Below are positions 23,771-31,433 of a stretch of 64,000 bases of DNA, piece after piece. Positions within the stretch are counted from its first letter, which is position 1. The number at the start of each line of letters is the position of its first letter. A program made the translations under genes and the position numbers. The notes beneath the pieces were generated by a model. That model had not been told where the DNA came from and made no database searches. It saw only the letters and a program-made list of their open reading frames with translations. Source of the DNA: G963664835 sp963664835 (GTDB lineage: Bacteria > Chloroflexota > UBA6077 > FW602-bin22 > JBCLEL01); assembly GCA_963664835.2 (NCBI GenBank), contig CAXXUG010000020.1, positions 372,001 to 436,000 on the forward strand, given 5' to 3'.

Positions 23771-23841
23771 ATGACCGAGAAGGAAAGCCTATCTCCACGT
23801 GGCGCGTGAGATTAGAGAGTGACGTAATCCCCTCCTCCTAA
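23767..23841 (+). pseudogene. 24-residue frame, likely the start of a gene truncated by the IS remnant
   Basis: ATG 23767 overlaps the zinc-ribbon stop in ATGA and encodes NDREGKPISTWRVRLESDV before running into the 3' end of the transposase remnant at 23838, where it stops. The coupled start suggests an originally longer last gene of the small-protein operon that was cut by the insertion. Confidence 0.4.
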
Positions 23842-24682
23842 GCAGTCAAGTCCTTATATCGCAGCTTCTTCCCGGCCATCCCCTTAGCCAGTAGCGCCAT
23901 CTGCATCGCCGTGTCTTTGTCCCGGACGTTGTGGCGGCCGGCGACCTCGGTCACGTACCGCTTAAGGTGCTTGACGCTCATCTGGTGGTATATCCCGTAA
24001 TAGCCACGCTTGAGAAGTGCCCAGAAGGACTCGATACCGTTCGTATGGGCCTGATCTCGGACGTACTCTCCCGCACTGTGTCTCACCGACTCGTGTTCGA
24101 TATCCACTAGCCCGCGATAGCTGTTGTTCTCGTCGGTGTAGACCTTGGACTTTGCTTCCACATTGTCGGCAACGAAGGCTTGCAGAGTCTCCTTGGTGGT
24201 ATCTGGAACTGGCTGTGCTCGGACTTCCCCCCCGCGCGCTGCTTCGCTCCAACTACCGGGGTCTTTTCAACAGGGCCTCCTCCTGAATTCAGGCGCTTGG
24301 ACTTGTGTTTGTTGGTTTCCTTGCCACCAATGTATGTCTCATCGACTTCGACGGTATCGGACAGATGATCGTTGCCACCCAGCCAGCCCTCGCGAATCTT
24401 CTGCGCCATCATCCAAGCAGTAGCCTGGCGGATACCGAGTTCGCGATGCAGCTTCATGCTGCTGACGCCCTTCAGATTGGTGGACATCAAATAGATGGCC
24501 CAGACCCACTTGCGGAGAGGTAGCTTGCTGGATTCCATTACAGTACCGACCTTGACGCTGAAGTAGGACCGGCAGTCCTTGCACCAGTAGGGCTGAGGCC
24601 CAGCGATGATCGGCATTGGAGCATCCAGTTCGGTCCTCTCATCATCGGGCTCTTGGATGATCACGCGAAACGAGTTGTGCAT
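23838..24682 (-). pseudogene. IS1595-family transposase remnant (truncated and frameshifted)
   Basis: The 5' part carries WCKDCRSYFSVKVGTVMESSKLPLRKWVWAIYLMSTNLKG and DTVEVDETYIGGKETNKHK, hallmark parts of IS1595/ISXO2-like transposases (first catalytic Asp in VDE). The 3' part, in a different frame, has SKVYTDENNSYRG (second Asp) and THTNGIESFWALLKRGYYG-like sequence with the last acidic residue. The frames separate at a run of seven G (minus strand) at about 24225-24235. The first half of the N-terminal zinc ribbon is missing. No clear terminal inverted repeats were found at either end, so it is probably an immobile fragment. Confidence 0.8.
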
Positions 24683-24692
24683 ACCCCTACAA

Positions 24693-24740
24693 AAGTGTTA
24701 CCTATGTGCTCGGTCTAAGTGTTACCCATGTGCCCGGTCG
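24693..24740. repeat. two adjacent 24-base repeats resembling insertion-sequence ends
   Basis: AAGTGTTACCTATGTGCTCG (24693) and AAGTGTTACCCATGTGCCCG (24717) are consecutive units of 24 bases differing at three to four positions. Sequences of the form GTGTTACCCATGT-CCGG are known from ends of IS481/IS3-like elements, so this may be a remnant end, separate from the IS1595 fragment. Confidence 0.45.
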
Positions 24741-24916
24741 TACAGCGTCGCAAAATCCCCCTTGCCAACTCGCCATACCAAGTCACAACTCTCTACGCCA
24801 ATTCCCGCGATCCGGCGCTCCCAACCCTCACACTGACGAAATCCGAATTCCAGGAGGGCCGGCGGTGGGTTGGGCAGATTCTCTCCCTGGGAAAGGGCCG
24901 GCCTGAGGGCGAGTCC
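24741..24916. other. degenerate copy of the MITE-like repeat, right side of the island
   Basis: The run CAATTCCCGCGATCCGGCGC, CCCAACCCTCACACTGACG and AATTCCAGGAGGG matches the order of blocks at 15440-15500 (CAATTCCTGCCACCAGGCGC and so on). No gene is supported here. Confidence 0.45.
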
Positions 24917-25112
24917 GACAGCGCCGGCGCTTGGCCCCGTCCGACCACCGACCCCTGGGCGATTCGCGAATCGCCCAGGGGTGCAGGCGGGCCAACCCCG
25001 GCAAGACCCCTTCAAACCAGCGCCGGGCAACTCCCGCAATGCTATAATAAGTGTACATATGTTCGCCTCCAGCCACGCGAAGCCGTGTCAGAGGAGTTGG
25101 ACCCCAAATAAA
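24917..25112 (+). repeat. right copy of the ~195-bp direct repeat flanking the accessory island
   Basis: This is the direct counterpart of 19248-19446, including the GGCGATTCGCGAATCGCC palindrome, a perfect TATAAT (25043-25048), an SOS box and GAGGAGTTGGACCCCAAA. From here to the menF start at 25349 I see no gene; the approximately 235 bases are low in recognisable signals. Confidence 0.75.
25043..25064 (+). promoter_or_regulatory. TATAAT element and SOS box upstream of menF
   Basis: TATAAT at 25043-25048 is followed after four bases by GTACATATGTTC (25053-25064), identical to the box upstream of recA. The position right after a -10 element fits a LexA-repressed promoter firing toward menF, about 285 bases downstream. 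No good -35 is seen. Confidence 0.5.
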
Positions 25113-25348
25113 AAGCAAAAATTGCAAAACAAATGCCAGTCAACAGCGCCGGCCCGATCGCCGCGTCGATTCAAGACTGCGTCTCGCCCCTCACGGAAGT
25201 GACAGGATTGAAAATCAAACACTGTTTTTGCAAAACAAAAGCCGGGTCGCCCCCGCCGCCTCCTGCTTGCCCACGCTCACGGACGGCTGCTACACTGAAC
25301 GCCGTCGACCGTTCGGTCAACTCAGGATGGCCCTAATCCCACCAATGA

Positions 25349-26803
25349 TTGAATCGTAGACCCGCCTTGCCAGAGTCAATCGGCGTCGAGACAGGCATTG
25401 ATCTCGACATACACCGCGTCCAAGCCTTGCTCGAAGCCGGCCGTGAACGCGCCGACCGGCGCGATCGGCCAATCCTGGTAAGCGCCGTCTTTAGGGCCCC
25501 ATCACGGGCCCCCCTCTCCTTTTTCGAACGCGGCGCCGCATTCGCGACTGACCGAGTGTACTGGTCCCGTCCCGCCGACGGATTCGCCCTGGCCGGCGTC
25601 GGGTCCGCCTGTTCTCTCGTCACCCACGGCAGCGACAGATTCGCCGAGAGTTCCACCGCTTGGCGTGGCTACTGCGCCGACGCGCTGATCGAGGCGCAAC
25701 CCGACGCGGTCGGGACCGGCTTGATAGCAATGGGCGGTTTCTCCTTCGATACGCAGCGCGCGGCTGATGAGCGGTGGGCCGGCTTCCCCGATGGCCTGCT
25801 CATCGTCCCCAGGTTCCTTCTATCCGCCTCGGATGGAGCGACCTGGCTCACCCTCAACGTCCTCGTCGACTCCGGCACCGACATCGGGGCTGAAACCGCG
25901 TCTTTGGTCGACGGCGCGTCGCTGCTCCTGGATGCCGGCGACAACCCTATGTCAGCCGACGCTGTCGAGGTCCTGTCACTCGAGGATCTGCCGGCGGCTT
26001 CCGACTGGCAGGAGGCGGTCAAGACGATTGAGCGTATGGTCCGGTCCGAGGATGGTCTGTCAAAGGTGGTCCTGGCCCGTGAGAGCCGAGTTCGCGGACG
26101 GCGCGCGTTTAGTCCGGTCAGCCTGCTGCGCCGGCTCAGTGCCGACTATCCCGAGTGCTTCACATTTGCTGTCGCTCGCGGTGAGAAAAGCTTCTTGGGA
26201 GCGTCTCCTGAGCGGCTGGTTCGACTTCGAGACCGCCAATTTTCGACCACCTCCCTAGCCGGCTCGATTGCCCGGGGCTCGACCCCATCGGAAGACCAGC
26301 ATCTCGGCCGGAGACTCCTGGCCAGCGACAAGGACCTCGCCGAGTACGACATCGTCGTGCGGGCGATACGCGAAGGGTTGACCCGGCTCTCGGTCGAGCT
26401 GCCGCAGACAGGCCGCCCATCCCTGATGAAGCTGCCCAACGTCTACCATCTCGAGACGCCGATTGCTAGCCACGTGGCCGACAGGCTCACGATCTTCGAT
26501 CTTCTCGATTGCCTCCATCCGACTCCGGCCGTCTCCGGCTATCCTAACGATGCCGCGTTGCGGCTCATCCGTGAGTTCGAGGCGTTCGACCGGGGATGGT
26601 ATGCCGGCCCGGTCGGCTGGATCGACTCTCGCAGCGAGGGCGAGTTCGCGGTAGCGATTCGCTCGGCGATTCTGGACGCTCGGGAGGCGTCCGCCTTCGC
26701 CGGCTGCGGAATCGTCGCCGGCTCGGACCCGGCCGACGAGTATGCCGAATCGGTCTTGAAGCTCCGCCCAATCCTCTCGGCCCTCGATGGAGCGGCGGGG
26801 TGA
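25349..26803 (+). CDS. menF: isochorismate synthase MenF
   Basis: The 484-residue protein ends in the chorismate-binding fold: VKTIERMVRSEDGLSKVVLARE, YPECFTFAVARGEKSFLGASPERLVRL, TTSLAGSIARGSTPSEDQ, PNVYHLETPIASHV, LHPTPAVSGYPNDAALRLIRE and GWYAGPVGWIDSRSEGEFAVAIRSA. This signature, with the catalytic Lys, His and Glu contexts, is shared by isochorismate, anthranilate and salicylate synthases. The men context makes isochorismate synthase the best call. The start is TTG 25349, without a strong ribosome binding site. The stop overlaps the menD start in GTGA. Confidence 0.92.
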   Translation: MNRRPALPESIGVETGIDLDIHRVQALLEAGRERADRRDRPILVSAVFRAPSRAPLSFFERGAAFATDRVYWSRPADGFALAGVGSACSLVTHGSDRFAESSTAWRGYCADALIEAQPDAVGTGLIAMGGFSFDTQRAADERWAGFPDGLLIVPRFLLSASDGATWLTLNVLVDSGTDIGAETASLVDGASLLLDAGDNPMSADAVEVLSLEDLPAASDWQEAVKTIERMVRSEDGLSKVVLARESRVRGRRAFSPVSLLRRLSADYPECFTFAVARGEKSFLGASPERLVRLRDRQFSTTSLAGSIARGSTPSEDQHLGRRLLASDKDLAEYDIVVRAIREGLTRLSVELPQTGRPSLMKLPNVYHLETPIASHVADRLTIFDLLDCLHPTPAVSGYPNDAALRLIREFEAFDRGWYAGPVGWIDSRSEGEFAVAIRSAILDAREASAFAGCGIVAGSDPADEYAESVLKLRPILSALDGAAG

Positions 26804-28587
26804 CCGACTCCCCGTCCGTGCAGCGGGCCGCCTATCTGCAGTGCCGGGCTTTCGTCGACGAACTCCTTCGCTCCGGCGTCCGCCACTTCTGCCTCGCTCC
26901 CGGCTCGCGCTCGACCCCTCTCGCCATGACAATCGCTCGCCAGGAAGATGCCCGCCAGTGGGTGCACATCGACGAGCGATCGGCCGCGTTCTTCGGCTTG
27001 GGGATTGCCAAGATGCTGCGCGAGCCCGTCGTACTGCTGTGCACATCCGGCACCGCCGCGGCCAATTTCTTGCCCGCGGTCGTCGAGGCCTACTACTCGA
27101 GTGTTCCGCTCATAGTTCTCACCGCCGACCGACCCCACGAGCTGCGCGATTTCGGCGCCTCACAGACGATCGATCAGGTCCGGCTATATGGCGGCCACGT
27201 CAAGTGGTTCGTCGACCTGCCGGAGCCGGAGGAATCCGATGAGTTGGTGCGCTACGTACGTGCGATCGGCGCCAGGGCCGCCGCAACCGCCCTGGCCTCG
27301 CCGGCTGGGCCGGTCCACCTGAATTGGCCCTTCCGCGAGCCCCTCGTGCCCATTGCCGGCTACGAGCCCGTGGCGCCGGACGAGCGGCCGGATGATCGTC
27401 CCTACACGTCGGTTGTTAAGGCATCGCTGTCGCCGGACCCCGATAATCTGAAGGCAATTCACGAACTGATCGCCTCTTCGCCGCGCGGCCTGATCGTCTG
27501 TGGTCCCCAGGACGACCCGGCGTTTCCCGTTTCCGTCGTCCGATTGGCCCGCGCGATCGGCTACCCCATACTGGCCGATCCCCTCTCCGGCGTTCGCTGC
27601 GGTCCCCGCGATCTCTCGCTTGTGCTGGACTGCTACGATGCGTTCCTCCGCAGTAGCGCCATGGTCGAGCGCCTATCCCCCGACGTGGTGCTCCGTTTCG
27701 GCCCAATACCGACATCGAAACCGCTGCTCCAATACCTTCAGCGTCACCGTTCCTGCCGTCAGATATCGGTTGGTGCCGCCGGCTGGCACGACCCCGGCCA
27801 GCTTCTCTCCGACCAGGTCAGGTCGGAACCCAGGCTCTTCTGCGACCAATTCGCGGCCCTGCGAACGGTTTCCGCGCCTGTCGAGCCAGCGGCCTCCGAT
27901 TGGGTCGAGCGGTGGCGCGAAACCGACCGGCTCGCCCGCGAGACTGTCTCCGCCGAGTTGGGCGAAATCAAGGAGCTCTTTGAGGGCAGGGTCTTTCACC
28001 TTCTCGCCGATCTCCTTCCCGATGGGGCCGTTCTGTTCGCCGGCAATAGCATGCCGGTACGCGACTTGGACTCATTCTTCCCTTCAAACAGCCACGACCT
28101 GCGCTTCCTGGCCAATCGCGGCGCGGGCGGTATCGATGGTGTCGTCTCCAGCGCCCTGGGCGTTTGCGCGGTCGGTGCCGGCCCTCTGGTGTTGGTTGTC
28201 GGAGACCTATCCTTCTTCCATGACTCCAATGGGTTGTTGGCCGCGAAGAAGTACAGTCTGGACGCGACCATTATTCTGTTGAACAACGACGGCGGCGGCA
28301 TTTTCTCGTTCCTGCCCCAGACCGAGCAAGAAGAGCATTTCGAGACTCTCTTCGGTACCCCCCACGGGTTGGATCCTCGTCCAGTCGCTGAGCTGTACGG
28401 CGCCGCCTTCGAGTCAGTCGCGAGTTGGGGGCATTTCATCAAGGCGGTGAAGACGGGCGTCAGCCGAAAGGGTCTGTCAATAATCGAGGCGCCTACAGAG
28501 CGCAAACGAAACGTCGAGCTACACCGAAGCATATGGCGCAGCGTCGACGATGCATTGACGCGCCAGAAGGCTCTCCCAATCGCCTAG
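26800..28587 (+). CDS. menD: SEPHCHC synthase MenD
   Basis: The 595-residue thiamine-diphosphate enzyme starts at GTG 26800 (VTDSPSVQRAAYLQCRAFVDELLRSGVRHFCLAPGSRSTPL). LCTSGTAAANFLPAVVEAYYSSVPLIVLTADRP is the MenD N-terminal signature. The ThDP-binding region near the end has VLVVGDLSFFHDSNGL and LLNNDGGGIFSFLPQ. It joins isochorismate and 2-oxoglutarate. A longer in-frame reading begins at 26596 inside menF and is rejected. The four-base overlap with menF indicates translational coupling. Confidence 0.95.
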   Translation: MTDSPSVQRAAYLQCRAFVDELLRSGVRHFCLAPGSRSTPLAMTIARQEDARQWVHIDERSAAFFGLGIAKMLREPVVLLCTSGTAAANFLPAVVEAYYSSVPLIVLTADRPHELRDFGASQTIDQVRLYGGHVKWFVDLPEPEESDELVRYVRAIGARAAATALASPAGPVHLNWPFREPLVPIAGYEPVAPDERPDDRPYTSVVKASLSPDPDNLKAIHELIASSPRGLIVCGPQDDPAFPVSVVRLARAIGYPILADPLSGVRCGPRDLSLVLDCYDAFLRSSAMVERLSPDVVLRFGPIPTSKPLLQYLQRHRSCRQISVGAAGWHDPGQLLSDQVRSEPRLFCDQFAALRTVSAPVEPAASDWVERWRETDRLARETVSAELGEIKELFEGRVFHLLADLLPDGAVLFAGNSMPVRDLDSFFPSNSHDLRFLANRGAGGIDGVVSSALGVCAVGAGPLVLVVGDLSFFHDSNGLLAAKKYSLDATIILLNNDGGGIFSFLPQTEQEEHFETLFGTPHGLDPRPVAELYGAAFESVASWGHFIKAVKTGVSRKGLSIIEAPTERKRNVELHRSIWRSVDDALTRQKALPIA

Positions 28588-28633
28588 TGAACTTGCGGCA
28601 CTAATCGCGACGTTCCTGACCAGGGATGACACT

Positions 28634-29455
28634 TTGAAGCAACGAGTCCCTTTGCGTGGCGTTGAGCTCAGCGTGAGAACCGCCGGCGACGGCCCCCCCA
28701 CCCTCTTGCTGCACGGTTTCACCGGTAGCTCTGCGACTTGGGATCCGCACGTTGCCCGGTACAAGCGGCGCATGAACACGATCGCCGTCGACCTGATCGG
28801 ACACGGCGATTCGGATGCGCCGGCAGATGAGGCAAGGTACTCCATCGAGTCCTGCGTCGAGCACCTGCTTGCGGTGCTGGACCATCTGGCTATGGATCGC
28901 GTCGACCTGTTGGGCTACTCTCTTGGCGGAAGGGTCGCCCTTCACCTGGCAGTGACCGCTCCCGACCGGATCAGGTCGCTGATTCTTGAGAGCAGCTCCC
29001 CCGGCATCGCCGATCCAATCGAGCGACAGAATAGGGCGGTCGCCGATAACGCCCTTGCCGACCTCATCGAAACCAAAGGCACCCGCGCGTTCGTGGACCG
29101 TTGGGAGCGCCTTCCCCTATTCAAGAGTCAGCGAAGACTTCCCTCCGCGGTCCGGGCCGCGCTGCGAGCGCAACGGCTTCGGAGCAACCCGGTCGGCCTC
29201 GCCAACAGCCTGCGCGGAATGGGCGCCGGCCGCTTGGAATCTCTCTGGCCCAGGTTGCCCTCTATCGACCTGCCTGTGCTCCTTATCGTCGGCGAGCTCG
29301 ATGCCAAGTACTGTCTCGTGGCCCGTGAGATGATGGAATTGCTGCCCAATGCACGGTTGGCAGTCTTCGACAATGTCGGCCACGCGGTCCATCTGGAGCG
29401 GCCGGCGGCATTCGACCGCGAGGTCCTGGACTTCCTCGCAGGGACCGCAATCTAG
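28634..29455 (+). CDS. menH: SHCHC synthase MenH-like alpha/beta hydrolase
   Basis: The 273-residue protein has the alpha/beta hydrolase landmarks LLLHGFTGSSATWD, GHGDSDAP, the nucleophile elbow GYSLGGR (S96), LLIVGELDAKYC with the acid, and NVGHAVHLERP with the catalytic histidine. These match MenH, which eliminates pyruvate from SEPHCHC; its position directly between menD and menB supports the assignment. The start is TTG 28634; an ATG eight bases earlier is out of frame and closes at once. Confidence 0.88.
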   Translation: MKQRVPLRGVELSVRTAGDGPPTLLLHGFTGSSATWDPHVARYKRRMNTIAVDLIGHGDSDAPADEARYSIESCVEHLLAVLDHLAMDRVDLLGYSLGGRVALHLAVTAPDRIRSLILESSSPGIADPIERQNRAVADNALADLIETKGTRAFVDRWERLPLFKSQRRLPSAVRAALRAQRLRSNPVGLANSLRGMGAGRLESLWPRLPSIDLPVLLIVGELDAKYCLVAREMMELLPNARLAVFDNVGHAVHLERPAAFDREVLDFLAGTAI

Positions 29456-29574
29456 GCCGGCGGCTTGTCCCCAACTTCCGTCTTGGCGACAATAGCGCCA
29501 TACAAAGCTACCTCATGTCACGGTGGCTATTTCAGGCTGAAGGTAGAACGCGCCGCTCCGAAGAAAGGACCGCG

Positions 29575-30399
29575 ATGACTGTTAACTGGAACCGTGTACG
29601 CGAATATGAAGACATCATCTACGAGCATGCCGAGGGCGAAGGAATTGCCCGGATTACGATCAACCGGCCGGAACTGCGCAATGCCTTTCGACCCCAGACC
29701 GTAGCCGAGATGATCGACGCCTTCGCCCACGTTCGTAACGATCCGACGATAGGCGTGGCGCTCCTTACCGGCAGTGGACCAAAGGCATTCTGCTCCGGTG
29801 GAGATCAGCGGGTCCGTGGAGAGGGCGGGTACGTCGACACCAAGGGCACCGCCAGGCTGAACGTGCTGGATCTGCAGCATGATATTCGATACCTTCCCAA
29901 GCCCGTGATCGCGGTCGTCGCCGGCTACGCCATAGGCGGCGGTCACGTCCTTCATCTGGTCTGCGACCTGACAATCGCCGCCGACAACGCAATCTTTGGC
30001 CAGACCGGACCCAAGGTGGGGAGCTTTGACGCCGGCTACGGCGCGACGCTTATGGCCCGGATTGTCGGCCACAAGAAGGCCCGCGAGATCTGGTACCTCT
30101 GCCGCCAATATACAGCCCAAGACGCTCTCCAAATGGGCCTGGTAAACACGGTAGTGCCGTTGGCTCAGCTAGAGGAAACGTCGGTCCAATGGGCCCGCGA
30201 GGTATTGGAGAAGAGTCCCACGGCCATTCGTTTCCTCAAAGCCGCGTTCAACTCCGATACTGACGGCTTGGCCGGTCTTCAACAGCTCGCCGGCGATGCT
30301 ACGTTGCTCTACTACCTCACCGACGAAGCTAAGGAGGGTCGCGACGCCTTCCTCGAGAAGCGAAAGCCGGACTTCGGAAAGTTTCCTCGTTTCCCATGA
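29575..30399 (+). CDS. menB: 1,4-dihydroxy-2-naphthoyl-CoA synthase MenB
   Basis: From ATG 29575 (AAAGGA upstream) the 274-residue crotonase-fold protein reads ITINRPELRNAFRPQTVAEM, GVALLTGSGPKAFCSGGDQRVRGEGGY, GYAIGGGHVLHLVCDLTIAADNAIFGQTGPKVGSFDAGYG and IWYLCRQYTAQDALQMGLVN, all diagnostic for MenB (GGDQ and the QTGPKVGSFD loop). It cyclises o-succinylbenzoyl-CoA. The stop overlaps the menA start in ATGA. Confidence 0.95.
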   Translation: MTVNWNRVREYEDIIYEHAEGEGIARITINRPELRNAFRPQTVAEMIDAFAHVRNDPTIGVALLTGSGPKAFCSGGDQRVRGEGGYVDTKGTARLNVLDLQHDIRYLPKPVIAVVAGYAIGGGHVLHLVCDLTIAADNAIFGQTGPKVGSFDAGYGATLMARIVGHKKAREIWYLCRQYTAQDALQMGLVNTVVPLAQLEETSVQWAREVLEKSPTAIRFLKAAFNSDTDGLAGLQQLAGDATLLYYLTDEAKEGRDAFLEKRKPDFGKFPRFP

Positions 30400-31310
30400 A
30401 GCCGGCAGCGGTCCCTCTCGCGGCGCGTTCCCGGCCCGGTCGGTTCAAGGCCTGGCTGCTGGCCTTCAGGCTGCCGACCCTCTCCGCCGCCATCGTGCCC
30501 GTATTGGTCGGTAGCGCGGTGGCAGCAAATTCAGGGCACTTTCGGCTGGCGCCGTTCTTGGCGGCGCTGATTGCCGCTTTGCTCATCCAGATTGGCACCA
30601 ATCTGGCCAACGACTATTTTGACTTCCGCAAGGGCGCTGATAACGCTGAAAGGATGGGCCCGGTCCGGGTCAGCCAGAGCGGACTGATCGCACCGACCAC
30701 GGTACGGACCGCCGCAATAATCGCATTTGGGCTGTCTGCGCTTGTGGGAGCATACCTGATCGCGGTCGGCGGTTGGCCGATCCTGATGATAGGTGTGCTG
30801 TCCATTCTCGCCGGCGTCCTCTACACCGGTGGCCCCTGGCCGCTAGGCTACAATGGACTCGGCGACCTGCTGGCGTTCACCTTTTTCGGCCTGATCGCTG
30901 TGGTCGGCACGTTCTACCTTCATGCCGGCCACGTCACCGAAGACGCGATAGTAGCCGCAATCCCGGTTGGGCTGCTGGTGACGGCGATCCTCGTGGTGAA
31001 CAATCTCCGAGACATCGACTCTGATCGCGCGGCCGGTAAGCGCACCCTCGCCGTCCTTATTGGTCGCGAGGCAACGCGGGTTCAGTACCTACTTTTCGTC
31101 GCTGCTGCGTATCTGCTCGTTGGAGCGCGCTCGTGGTTTGACGCCGGTTCAGACTGGTTATGGTTGCCTTTGCTGACCCTTCCGCTAGCTGTTTGGCTGT
31201 CACGAGCTATTCTTGGCCAGGAGGGAAAGTCTCTGAACCCTGTCCTGAGGCGTACCTCTATGCTCCATCTCAGTTTCGGCGTGTTGTTTGCCGCCAGCCT
31301 CGTAATCTGA
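30396..31310 (+). CDS. menA: 1,4-dihydroxy-2-naphthoate polyprenyltransferase MenA
   Basis: The 304-residue UbiA-superfamily membrane enzyme has the first Asp-rich motif in NLANDYFDFRKGAD (about 69-82) and the second in NNLRDIDSDRAAGKRTLAVLIGR, with about eight or nine hydrophobic segments. It attaches the polyprenyl tail to dihydroxynaphthoate at the membrane. It starts in a four-base overlap with menB. The length and motif spacing are normal. Confidence 0.93.
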   Translation: MKPAAVPLAARSRPGRFKAWLLAFRLPTLSAAIVPVLVGSAVAANSGHFRLAPFLAALIAALLIQIGTNLANDYFDFRKGADNAERMGPVRVSQSGLIAPTTVRTAAIIAFGLSALVGAYLIAVGGWPILMIGVLSILAGVLYTGGPWPLGYNGLGDLLAFTFFGLIAVVGTFYLHAGHVTEDAIVAAIPVGLLVTAILVVNNLRDIDSDRAAGKRTLAVLIGREATRVQYLLFVAAAYLLVGARSWFDAGSDWLWLPLLTLPLAVWLSRAILGQEGKSLNPVLRRTSMLHLSFGVLFAASLVI

Positions 31311-31433
31311 GGAGGATCCAGGATTTCGTGAAACCGGTACGGGCAGTCCAACGCATTTGCGGGAGAGCGGGTGAAAGGCTTGCTTACTAAGGTCGACCGT
31401 CAATCCGGCTGTAGAGCGCGATGGTGAGATGAA

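Noticed and set aside
24719..25111. 130-residue frame over the right flanking repeat
   Set aside because: It crosses repeat and promoter-like sequence, shows no protein-like pattern and has no counterpart in the left repeat copy.
26596..26799. N-terminal extension of MenD by 68 residues
   Set aside because: It lies inside menF in another frame, is Arg/Gly rich and has no MenD similarity; GTG 26800 overlaps the menF stop as expected for coupled genes.
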